The position numbers and the translations under genes are program-made. This document shows, in pieces, positions 1-6,830 of a stretch of 12,098 bases of DNA. Origin of the DNA: Geobacteraceae bacterium (lineage in GTDB: Bacteria > Desulfobacterota > Desulfuromonadia > Desulfuromonadales > Desulfuromonadaceae); assembly GCA_020201305.1 (NCBI GenBank), contig JAIVHC010000009.1, forward strand, positions 1 through 12,098, written 5' to 3'. The notes beneath the pieces are model-generated. The model was not told the origin of the DNA and did not search any database. It was given only the letters and a program-made list of their open reading frames with translations. Positions within the stretch are counted from its first letter, which is position 1. The number at the start of each line of letters is the position of its first letter.

Positions 1-506
1 TTGTCATGGTGTGTGCGCTGTTTTTTGCTCCACTTTCCCAGATGTGCCGCAATATTCCATAACAGATCCGGGTGGATAATCCTGTTCAGGATTCTTGCCC
101 CGCGACTGCGGAACAGCTTGCGCACCCATAGATATTTGCGGTCGGGGTTAATGAGATCCCCATGTTCAACCCATATGCGGGTTTTACCGAGAGTTATGCA
201 GGCACCGTCGGGAATAACCCGGGCTCCAAGGGTTTCGGTGAAGAAGGGGCCCACATTAAAGTCATGGTTGCCTTCCACCATTACAATTTCAGTCCCCTTC
301 AGCCTGAGGGCCTGGAGTTCGTGCAGCAAGGGGAGATATGCGCTGTATACACAGTAGCGATAACCCATCCAGAACTCAAAAATATCCCCAAGCAGAATCA
401 GGGTGCGGATATCGCCGCGATTCTGTTTCAGAAATTTAAGGAGTTGTATATAATTGGCATCTGAGGGTTTTTTCAGATGGGCATCGGCGATAAAGATATC
501 TTTCAT
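1..506 (-). CDS. LpxH-like metallophosphoesterase (UDP-2,3-diacylglucosamine hydrolase family), partial
   Basis: The reverse strand reads open from an ATG at 506 to the window edge, giving about 168 residues; the C-terminal part lies outside. Calcineurin-type metal-binding motifs appear in order: DAH (D8, H10), GDIFEFW (D41), GNHDF (N80-D82) and EHGD (H115). The spacing fits LpxH almost residue for residue. LpxH cleaves UDP-2,3-diacylglucosamine to lipid X and UMP on the cytoplasmic face of the inner membrane during lipid A synthesis. One caution: to my memory LpxH proper has GNRDF, with an arginine after the asparagine, whereas this protein has the generic GNHD. It may therefore be an LpxH2-like relative with another substrate, so no symbol is given. 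There is no visible Shine-Dalgarno; an in-frame TTG at 515 is an alternative start. It is transcribed away from queH. Confidence 0.85.
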   Translation of the reverse strand, partial: MKDIFIADAHLKKPSDANYIQLLKFLKQNRGDIRTLILLGDIFEFWMGYRYCVYSAYLPLLHELQALRLKGTEIVMVEGNHDFNVGPFFTETLGARVIPDGACITLGKTRIWVEHGDLINPDRKYLWVRKLFRSRGARILNRIIHPDLLWNIAAHLGKWSKKQRTHHD

Positions 507-513
507 GCCGCGC

Positions 514-543
514 AATATAACAAGAGAGTTAACTGTTGAGCAA
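514..543 (-). promoter_or_regulatory. Candidate extended -10 promoter of the LpxH-like gene
   Basis: On the minus strand a TGT-TATATT extended -10 element (TATATT at 519-514) lies 18 bases from a weak -35, TTGCTC (543-538). Only seven bases separate the -10 from the ATG at 506, so the predicted transcript would begin at or within a base or two of the start codon. That agrees with the lack of a Shine-Dalgarno. This is inferred from sequence only. Confidence 0.4.
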
Positions 544-550
544 CAACTCT
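525..550. repeat. Interrupted inverted repeat in the divergent spacer
   Basis: AGAGTT-aact-GTTG-ag-CAAC-AACTCT: ten pairs of bases in two blocks, symmetric around 539/540 apart from a four-base insertion in the left arm. It covers the -35 and spacer of the minus-strand promoter and lies 34 bases before the queH start, a position suited to an operator acting on both genes. The T-run after it (555-559) could also let the RNA act as a weak terminator, but a terminator between divergent promoters is less likely. Confidence 0.4.
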
Positions 551-573
551 TCAATTTTTAAGAAATAGAAAGT

Positions 574-579
574 GGAGGA
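574..579 (+). promoter_or_regulatory. Ribosome binding site that sets the queH start
   Basis: GGAGGA (574-579) lies four bases before an in-frame TTG at 584. The upstream GTG at 572 overlaps this site and has no site of its own, so TTG is the preferred start codon. Confidence 0.65.
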
Positions 580-583
580 ATAT

Positions 584-1189
584 TTGCCCCGGCTTGCTTC
601 CATAACCGATAATGGGTCCTCATTTCAAGAACATGCTAAGCCACGCCTGCTGTTACATGCATGCTGTGCACCATGCAGTTCCGCTGTAGTTGAGAGGCTC
701 GCAGCTGACTACGCCATCACTATTTACTTTTATAACCCCAATATTCACCCGCGTGCGGAATATATTAAGCGTCGGGATGAGTTGCAACGCTGGTGTAGCC
801 ATATTGCAGGGATTAACTGTATCGTTGCCGATTATGTTCCAGCTAAATGGATGGATCAGGTTCGCGACCTCGAACGGGAGCCGGAGCGGGGCAGGCGCTG
901 CAACCGCTGTTTTCGCCTACGGTTACAGCATGCGGCAAAGTATGCCAGCGCGCATGATTATGATTTGTTTGCCACGGTTCTGTCTATTTCACCGCATAAA
1001 CGCTTCGACCGCATTAACCGTCTGGGCATCGCAATTGCGCGCCGTTACGGGGTTGACTTCTATGCTGCAAATTTTAAAAAAAAGAACGGATATAAACGCA
1101 GTGTGGAGATTTCCAGAGAGCTCAAATTTTATCGCCAGAATTACTGTGGGTGCGTGTTCTCAGCCAGCCAGACGCAAGCGCGTACTTAA
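584..1189 (+). CDS. queH: Epoxyqueuosine reductase QueH
   Basis: QueH reduces epoxyqueuosine to queuosine in the wobble position of tRNAs with GUN anticodons, and is the iron-sulfur replacement for the cobalamin enzyme QueG. The 201-residue product (from TTG 584) has the family's cysteine pattern: HACCAPC near the N terminus (C27, C28, C31), CNRC at C106-C109, and the C-terminal YCGC (C188, C190). Also typical are YNPNIHP at 50-56 and TVLSISPHK at 131-139. The length suits a single-domain QueH. The start is set by a strong Shine-Dalgarno; a GTG at 572 would add four residues. The next gene, clc, starts 48 bases downstream on the same strand and could be co-transcribed, but I see no functional link. 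Older annotations call this family DUF208. Confidence 0.93.
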   Translation: MPRLASITDNGSSFQEHAKPRLLLHACCAPCSSAVVERLAADYAITIYFYNPNIHPRAEYIKRRDELQRWCSHIAGINCIVADYVPAKWMDQVRDLEREPERGRRCNRCFRLRLQHAAKYASAHDYDLFATVLSISPHKRFDRINRLGIAIARRYGVDFYAANFKKKNGYKRSVEISRELKFYRQNYCGCVFSASQTQART

Positions 1190-1237
1190 GCGTATTTTTT
1201 GGGGGTATCATTTTGGCATGGGGTGCTTAGAATATCC

Positions 1238-2983
1238 ATGAGTGGTGAAGTTATAACCCAGAGAATCGTACGTGGGCGTCTGATAATCCAGCTGCTCGCC
1301 GCCGTTGTAATTGGGCTTGTTTCCGGGTTGTTGGCGGTGGCGTTTCGGTTTCTGCTTCTCGAGGGCACTGCGACAGTTTGGGGTTCGCCTTACAATCTTG
1401 TGGCAGCGGCGCAGGATCTTCCCTGGTATGCCGTGGTAGGTATTCCTGTCGCTGGGGGCCTGTTTCTGGGGCTGATCCTTTACCCCCGCGCGCCGAATAC
1501 GTCGGGTGCCGGTGTGCCGGATGTGATTGAGGCGATGGTGGAACGTGGCGGAGAGATCCACCATCGCACCACCTTTTACAAGATGCTTGCCACCTTGATT
1601 TCACTCAGCTGCGGCGCTTCAGTCGGGCGTGAAGGTCCAATGGTGCACATCGGAGCGTCTATCGGATCTGCAGTGGCACGTGTGCTGAGGGTGGCGCAGG
1701 AATGGAGGATTGTGTTTCTGGCCTGCGGCGCTGCCGGAGCTATAGCTGCAACCTTTAATGCCCCCATGGCGGGGATGTTATTTGCCGCCGAAATCATCCT
1801 CATTGACTTTCAGGTCGGTTATTTAAGTCAGATAGCGGTATCAGCCGTTACTGCCACCGTGGTTTCCCATCAATTCCTCGGTGATCTGCCAACCTTTGAC
1901 GTCCCTTCCGTGTCACTGGTGCACTACTGGGAGATTCCCGTATTCATTCTTCTGGGAATTATTGCAGGGTTGCTCTCCATTCTGGTTATTAAGTTGATCA
2001 GCCGCGTAGAAGATAGCTTTACCGCGGCAGCTATTCCGCTGCAATTACGTCCTGCTGTTGGAGGAGTGATCCTTGGGGCTGTAGCACTGTGGTGTCCCCA
2101 TGTGCTGGGGGTGGGGTATTTCACCATGAACCAGGCCCTGGGCACCGAATTGATCCCTGCTCTGATAGTGACTATTCTCATTGCCAAGGTCATTGCAACG
2201 GTGTGCTGTGTGGGAGCTGGTTTTTCCGGTGGGGTTATCGCCCCCTCTCTGTTTATGGGTGCCCTGATCGGGAGTTTGTGCGGCATATCTGTACAGATGC
2301 TGATGCCTGCTGGGGCAGAAGTTACCTCAGCGAGCCTGTATGCTATGGTGGGGATGGCGGCCATGTTCAGTGGTACTACCCTGGCACCTATCACTGCGAT
2401 GTTTACCATCTTTGAATTAACCTACAATTTTGAAATTATTCTCCCCTTGATGGTTGGATGTATTGCAAGTCTGACCGTGGTACAAGCCGGATACGGGATC
2501 TCCATATACGAAACCAGGCTCGTACGCAAAGGGGTGCGGATTGTGCGGGGGCGTGATGTTAATCTGCTCAGGTCTCTAAAAGTATATGACTACATGGAGA
2601 CGAATTTTGAGAGCATCAGTCAGAGTCTTCCCTTAGGCCAGGTGGCTAACATGGCGCAGGAAAGCCAATATCCCCACTTTGTAGTACATGACAAAGATAA
2701 TCTGATGGTCGGCATCTTGTCCATGCACGATTTGAAAGCCTGCCTCGGGGAGATGGGGGAGTTGGCATATCTGGTTCTCGCTTCTGAGATCATGACTCGC
2801 GATGTCATTACCATCACTCCGGATGATAATCTGGAAAAAGCCTTTGAACTGTTCAAGGGCAGGAATATATCAACCATACCGGTGGTGAGCGTGTACTCCC
2901 CACGTAAGGTGATGGGAGTGCTTAAAAAAAGCGAGCTCATCCGTGCGTACAGTAGAAATGTGCTTAAGTTTGATGTAAAGTGA
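1238..2983 (+). CDS. ClC-family chloride channel/antiporter with C-terminal CBS pair
   Basis: This 581-residue inner-membrane protein has the hydrophobic ClC core at about residues 15-425 and two CBS domains at about 446-573, which in this family bind adenine nucleotides and adjust gating. ClC signatures: GAGVP (90-94, the GSGIP position), GREGP (130-134) with the gating glutamate E132, GFSGGVIAPS (328-337), and a tyrosine (Y424 in SIYET) matching the central chloride-coordinating tyrosine. Two positions differ from the E. coli exchanger: serine of GSGIP is alanine here, and the internal proton glutamate after FIIE is isoleucine (FAAEI, I186). The latter is hydrophobic in channel-type ClCs, so strict 2 Cl-/H+ exchange is doubtful. 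The frame is open from TTG 1199, but ATG 1238 gives the best N terminus; its ribosome site is weak. A fluoride-type ClC is unlikely given the GREGP motif. Confidence 0.93.
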   Translation: MSGEVITQRIVRGRLIIQLLAAVVIGLVSGLLAVAFRFLLLEGTATVWGSPYNLVAAAQDLPWYAVVGIPVAGGLFLGLILYPRAPNTSGAGVPDVIEAMVERGGEIHHRTTFYKMLATLISLSCGASVGREGPMVHIGASIGSAVARVLRVAQEWRIVFLACGAAGAIAATFNAPMAGMLFAAEIILIDFQVGYLSQIAVSAVTATVVSHQFLGDLPTFDVPSVSLVHYWEIPVFILLGIIAGLLSILVIKLISRVEDSFTAAAIPLQLRPAVGGVILGAVALWCPHVLGVGYFTMNQALGTELIPALIVTILIAKVIATVCCVGAGFSGGVIAPSLFMGALIGSLCGISVQMLMPAGAEVTSASLYAMVGMAAMFSGTTLAPITAMFTIFELTYNFEIILPLMVGCIASLTVVQAGYGISIYETRLVRKGVRIVRGRDVNLLRSLKVYDYMETNFESISQSLPLGQVANMAQESQYPHFVVHDKDNLMVGILSMHDLKACLGEMGELAYLVLASEIMTRDVITITPDDNLEKAFELFKGRNISTIPVVSVYSPRKVMGVLKKSELIRAYSRNVLKFDVK

Positions 2984-2984
2984 T

Positions 2985-3004
2985 CAGCTTTACGCTGCTT
3001 TTTT
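2985..3004 (+). terminator. Weak Rho-independent terminator after clc
   Basis: CAGC-tttac-GCTG hairpin (2985-2997) followed by C and six T's (2999-3004), just two bases after the clc stop. The stem has only four pairs, so termination is probably partial. Confidence 0.4.
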
Positions 3005-3117
3005 ACTTCATGTACGTGGTTTCGTGGATCTGATGCACGTTGCACTAGCATACAGAATAGTGGGCAGAATGAGTAACTGCAGGTCTACCGGAGCACCACG
3101 TTTGGAGGTGTAAGTTT

Positions 3118-4146
3118 ATGTACGAAAATCGTTCCCTCGAATACAGTAATGAACTGCTAAGCCGGATCGCTCCGGAGGACAGGGTTCTAATTGTTACTCA
3201 CGACAACCCGGATCCAGATGCCCTCGCCAGTGCCTATGCATTGAGTTACCTGATCGAGATGGCGCGGGGTGTAAAGACGATAATTGCCTGTGGTGGGGTT
3301 GTTGGACGCCGCGAAAACCGCATCTTGATTGATAAAATTGAGATCCATGTCGAGCAGGTTGATCTGCTTGAAATGGCTGATTTTGATCATGTCTGTATGG
3401 TTGACGCGCAGCCGGGGACGGGCAACAGCAGCATGGCGTCAGAACGGGATTTCAATGTAATTATTGACCATCATCCCATCCGTAACGATGCACCTGCCGC
3501 AAATATTATTTATGATGTTCGGCCTGAGTACGGTGCCTGTGCAACGATTTTATTTGAGTATCTGCAGGCGCAAAATATCCGCTTGAGTACACGACTTGCG
3601 ACCGCTATGTTCTATGCCATCCGCTCCGAAACCCAGGATCTGGGGCGGGAATGGGTGGCTCCGGATCGGCATGCCTATCTGGAACTTTTATCTTTGAGCA
3701 ACAACAGAATTCTTTTTGATATCGCCCAGGCCAAAGTGCCGCGAAGTTACTTTGCCAGTTTCGACAAGGCGTTGCAGTCAGCGCGCACCTACAACGATAT
3801 CCTTGTATTCAATCTATTTGACATCGATCACTCTGATATTGTAGCCGAGATGGCAGACTTTCTATTGCGTACCGAAGGGGTAGGACTGGTTCTGGGGCTG
3901 GGATACATCGGGAACGAAGAGGTGCTTTCGTTGCGCACTGACCGCGAAGATATCTTTGCAGGCAGGGTGGTGCGACGTCTGCTCGAAGGGTTGGGAACTG
4001 CTGGCGGCCACGGCATGATTGCTGGAGGGCAGATAAAAGGTATAAGTGATACAAGGGAAGCTCAGGAGGAACTGGAGCGAAAACTTATATCTCGATTGTT
4101 GGATATATTTGAATATCAGGACGTAGAGGAGCAGGCACTTCTTTAG
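3118..4146 (+). CDS. DHH/DHHA1-family phosphoesterase (NrnA/exopolyphosphatase-like)
   Basis: A 342-residue soluble, metal-dependent phosphoesterase. The DHH domain (about 20-170) has HDNPDPDA (28-35), D96 in MVDAQPG, and DHHP (117-120), all metal-binding positions in the family. The C-terminal DHHA1 domain (about 225-325) has the substrate-binding GGHGM (296-300). Relatives such as NrnA remove mononucleotides from very short RNAs and can dephosphorylate pAp, and others hydrolyse linear dinucleotides left by cyclic-di-nucleotide breakdown; which substrate applies here cannot be read from sequence. No transmembrane, PAS or GGDEF part is present, so it is not GdpP. Its own Shine-Dalgarno, GGAGGTG (3104-3110), precedes ATG with good spacing. 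It follows clc after 134 bases containing a weak terminator; I see no convincing promoter in that gap. Confidence 0.88.
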   Translation: MYENRSLEYSNELLSRIAPEDRVLIVTHDNPDPDALASAYALSYLIEMARGVKTIIACGGVVGRRENRILIDKIEIHVEQVDLLEMADFDHVCMVDAQPGTGNSSMASERDFNVIIDHHPIRNDAPAANIIYDVRPEYGACATILFEYLQAQNIRLSTRLATAMFYAIRSETQDLGREWVAPDRHAYLELLSLSNNRILFDIAQAKVPRSYFASFDKALQSARTYNDILVFNLFDIDHSDIVAEMADFLLRTEGVGLVLGLGYIGNEEVLSLRTDREDIFAGRVVRRLLEGLGTAGGHGMIAGGQIKGISDTREAQEELERKLISRLLDIFEYQDVEEQALL

Positions 4147-4236
4147 CGGTGCCTATTTCGCCACATTCTGAATTTAGTCACCTCTGCGTTCTATCCCCCA
4201 TTGACCCGGCTTTTGCCCGGGGTGAGATTGGATACC

Positions 4237-5304
4237 ATGCGTTTCATCTGTTATCTGTTTTTTGTGAGTATCTGCCTTGTATCTACACAGGTCAGTGCAG
4301 AGGTTGAATTGGCGCGACAAGGGCAGAGCCCGCGTTTGATCGAAGAGGTTTACAATCATGATGGTACAGCGTACCTGGCCCTTGATGATGTCTTGCCTGC
4401 TATAGGTGTTTCCGGTTACTGGCATTCAACCCAACATCAGTACTTCATCAACCTTCCGCAAGGTAAAGCCAGTTTGTATCCTGGCGGCCCCTACATGAAA
4501 TATGGGCAAAGGTTCATCATGCTCGAGCGTCCGGCACGCTTTATTGACGGGCGCCTGAGAATTGCGGAACAGGTAGTTCTGAATCAACTTGCAAATCAAC
4601 TTCCATACGATATCTATTATCGAAACCTGGCTGGAAAGGCTCCAGACCGCGACAGCGAAGCCACAGGTCGGGATCAGTTTTTTTCTTTTCTGTTGCATAG
4701 TCAATTTTCCCACAATCGCCAGAATTTACGCGGCATAGCCCTTGACCCCGCCCATGGTGGGAACGATACCGGGGTGATAGGTCTGGATGGAGTAAAAGAA
4801 AAGGATGTAACGTTAAGGCTGACGCAGGATTTGCGCCGTCACATAAAGATGCAACTTGGTGTTCCGGTGTATTTGACCCGAAATGAAGACTACACCCTCA
4901 GTGCTAAAAAGCGCCTGGAGGCGACGCGCGAAAATCCCGTCGATATTCTCCTCCTTTTACATGCACAGGCGGCGTTGAATCCAGAGCAGAGGGGGATTCA
5001 TCTCTATGTGCGCACCAACCCAGAGGTTGAGACTCTCGAAACGTTCAGTTCTGGTGGCAGCATAGCTCTCGCGTTGCGTTTAAGTACCGCCCTACGTGAA
5101 GCGGGGTTCAAGGTGCGCGAAGTTACAAGCACCCCTTTATTACCTGTTCCGCGTGGCGATCTACCCACAGTGTTAATTGAGCTTGGCTATCTGAGTAATG
5201 CAGACGATATGCAGATCCTCACCCATGCAACAGAGCGCCAGCGTTTGGCCACTGCATTGCTGCAGGGGATGCAGGATTTCCATAAGAATCTTGAAACCAT
5301 ATGA
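4237..5304 (+). CDS. Exported N-acetylmuramoyl-L-alanine amidase (Amidase_3)
   Basis: It cleaves the amide bond between N-acetylmuramic acid and L-alanine in peptidoglycan, using zinc. From ATG 4237 the 355-residue product begins with a signal peptide (hydrophobic 4-15, cleavage likely after VSA, residue 21), which favours this start over the upstream in-frame TTG at 4201. Residues about 37-115 resemble the small beta-rich stalk domain seen before some amidases (copper-amine-oxidase N-terminal type); this is tentative. The catalytic domain (about 165-350) has zinc ligands H173 (DPAHGG), E188 (KEKD) and H242 (LLHAQA), and the catalytic glutamate E315 in VLIELGYLSN. HAQA departs from the usual HANA/HADA. 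The likely site of action is the periplasm, in cell separation or wall turnover. No AMIN domain or LysM repeat is evident. Confidence 0.9.
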   Translation: MRFICYLFFVSICLVSTQVSAEVELARQGQSPRLIEEVYNHDGTAYLALDDVLPAIGVSGYWHSTQHQYFINLPQGKASLYPGGPYMKYGQRFIMLERPARFIDGRLRIAEQVVLNQLANQLPYDIYYRNLAGKAPDRDSEATGRDQFFSFLLHSQFSHNRQNLRGIALDPAHGGNDTGVIGLDGVKEKDVTLRLTQDLRRHIKMQLGVPVYLTRNEDYTLSAKKRLEATRENPVDILLLLHAQAALNPEQRGIHLYVRTNPEVETLETFSSGGSIALALRLSTALREAGFKVREVTSTPLLPVPRGDLPTVLIELGYLSNADDMQILTHATERQRLATALLQGMQDFHKNLETI

Positions 5305-5431
5305 ATTCAGGTTATGATTTTTTGCGACGCCATCAGATATGGGCCCATTCCCCTGAAATAAACCGTGATCGCTCACTACATATAGTAATTCAAACAAACA
5401 CCCGGAGCAAAAGGGCTGTAGGAGAATTTTG

Positions 5432-6169
5432 ATGCAACAGAATCGTGTTGATGGACGGCAGGCCGAACAACTGCGTCCCGTGAGTTTTGAAACCGGATTT
5501 ACCCGCTATGCCGAAGGCTCTGTGCTGATTCGCGCAGGGATGACTACGGTATTGTGCAATGCCTCTGTGGAGGAGAAAGTTCCTCCGTTTATGCGGGGTG
5601 AAGGACGTGGCTGGGTCACCGCAGAATACGCTATGTTGCCCCGCGCTACCCATACCCGCAATATGCGTGAGTCAACCAAAGGCAAAATCGGGGGGCGTAC
5701 CCATGAGATTCAGCGTCTTATCGGACGTGCTCTACGCGCTGTAATCGATTTTGACCTTTTGGGGGAGCGTACTATTCAACTTGATTGTGACGTGCTTCAG
5801 GCTGATGGAGGAACCCGCACCGCAGCTATCAGCGGCGCCTATGTGGCACTTCAGCTTGCAGTTGCTTCGCTGCTGGAACAGGGTGTGCTAAAGCAGAGTC
5901 CGGTAGTGGATTCAGTTGCGGCGATCAGCACCGGGATAGTGAACGACATCCCCCTCCTGGATCTTGCCTACACCGAGGATTCCTGCGCCGATGTGGACAT
6001 GAACTTTGTGATTACCGGTTCAGGGAAATTTATCGAAATACAGGGCACGGCGGAGACGCGCCCTTTCAGCGAGGCGGAACTCGATGCCATGCGCAATCTG
6101 GCTTTAAAGGGGTGCGCTGAAATACACGAACTTCAACATCAGACTCTGAAGGGATCGTCATGCGTTTGA
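5432..6169 (+). CDS. rph: Ribonuclease PH
   Basis: Phosphate-dependent 3'-to-5' exoribonuclease that trims tRNA 3' ends and forms a hexameric ring. The 245-residue product matches the family's normal length. Signatures: GRGWVTAEYAMLPRATHTR (58-76), GRTHEIQRLIGRALRA (88-103) with R89 at the phosphate-contacting position, DCDVLQADGGTRTAA (118-132) with the phosphate-binding GGTRTA, and EIQGTAE (202-208) near the C terminus. The ATG at 5432 follows a good Shine-Dalgarno, AGGAG (5420-5424). The coding end overlaps rdgB by ten bases, so the two are very probably translationally coupled, a pairing known from several proteobacteria. The 127-base gap after the amidase contains a 10-base palindrome at 5339-5348 but no convincing promoter. 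Confidence 0.97.
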   Translation: MQQNRVDGRQAEQLRPVSFETGFTRYAEGSVLIRAGMTTVLCNASVEEKVPPFMRGEGRGWVTAEYAMLPRATHTRNMRESTKGKIGGRTHEIQRLIGRALRAVIDFDLLGERTIQLDCDVLQADGGTRTAAISGAYVALQLAVASLLEQGVLKQSPVVDSVAAISTGIVNDIPLLDLAYTEDSCADVDMNFVITGSGKFIEIQGTAETRPFSEAELDAMRNLALKGCAEIHELQHQTLKGSSCV

Positions 6170-6741
6170 TTGTAGCTACTACCAATCAGGGCAAGTTACG
6201 TGAGATCAGAGCGCGGCTTAATTGTACGCCTGTCGAATTAGAAGGTCTGGACGCACACCCTGAGTGGAAACCTGCAGTAGAAGATGGAGATACCTTCGCA
6301 CACAACGCGCGTAAAAAGGCACAGGCAATAGCTGCGCAGAGTGGGGAGTTGAGCCTTGCTGATGATTCCGGCCTCGTAGTTAATGCCCTGGACGGACGTC
6401 CCGGGGTGCACTCGGCACGATTTGCCCACGCCAATGCCACTGATGCGGAAAATAACGCATATCTGCTTGAATGTTTGCAGGGGGTTCCTGTGTCAGAACG
6501 TGGGGCAGCATTTGTGTGTGTTATGGCTCTGTGCGCACCGGATGGAGAGTGCCGCCTCTTTGAAGGGAAGCTTTCAGGGGTCATCCTGGGTGCGCCAGAA
6601 GGTAGTGGGGGATTTGGCTATGACCCCCTGTTCTGGCTCCCGAAACAGGAGAAATCTCTGGCACAGCTGGCGCTGGAAGAGAAAAACCGTATAAGCCACC
6701 GTGGTTTGGCACTAACGCAAGTATTGGAATTTCTGCAATAA
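6160..6741 (+). CDS. rdgB: XTP/dITP pyrophosphatase (RdgB/HAM1 family)
   Basis: It hydrolyses non-canonical purine triphosphates (dITP, XTP) to monophosphates, keeping them out of DNA and RNA; cytoplasmic homodimer. At 193 residues it is full length. Motifs in order: TTNQGK (7-12), EDGDTFAHNARKKA (41-54), ADDSGL (67-72) with metal-binding D68/D69, PGVHSARFA (81-89), FGYDPLF (152-158) and KNRISHR (175-181). In PGVHSARFA a histidine stands where PGVYSAR is common. The ATG lies inside the end of rph, with AAGGGA (6149-6154) as ribosome site, so expression is tied to rph. No terminator hairpin is apparent downstream; the next promoter begins six bases after the stop. Confidence 0.96.
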   Translation: MRLIVATTNQGKLREIRARLNCTPVELEGLDAHPEWKPAVEDGDTFAHNARKKAQAIAAQSGELSLADDSGLVVNALDGRPGVHSARFAHANATDAENNAYLLECLQGVPVSERGAAFVCVMALCAPDGECRLFEGKLSGVILGAPEGSGGFGYDPLFWLPKQEKSLAQLALEEKNRISHRGLALTQVLEFLQ

Positions 6742-6746
6742 TCTGT

Positions 6747-6775
6747 TTGACTTCGGCGGGAATATGTATTCTAAT
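6747..6775 (+). promoter_or_regulatory. Sigma-70-type promoter of the PAS/degenerate-GGDEF gene
   Basis: TTGACT (6747-6752), a 17-base spacer and TCTAAT (6770-6775): five of six consensus matches in each box, in an AT-rich stretch. Predicted transcription start near 6782, leaving a leader of about 49 bases before ATG 6831. Confidence 0.6.
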
Positions 6776-6830
6776 TATATAATGATTTATTAAGTGCGGG
6801 GATGAATAACTAGCGGAGATAAATACCGGG

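Noticed and set aside
162..464. Plus-strand open frame opposite the LpxH-like gene
   Set aside because: The minus-strand frame carries a full ordered set of metallophosphoesterase motifs; the plus frame shows none.
1924..2409. Long open frame antisense to the clc gene
   Set aside because: Its translation has no recognisable domain, and it lies wholly under a well-supported membrane protein gene; it follows from the base bias of the other strand.
4191..4236. CCCC/GGGG and CCCGG/CCGGGG pairings before the amidase start, possibly a leader switch
   Set aside because: Short and bulged pairings that compete with each other, with no convincing promoter or known motif; chance is likely.
5339..5348. 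Perfect 10-base palindrome ATGGGCCCAT in the amidase-rph gap
   Set aside because: Too short and isolated to call an operator; no matching copy was noticed elsewhere in the window.
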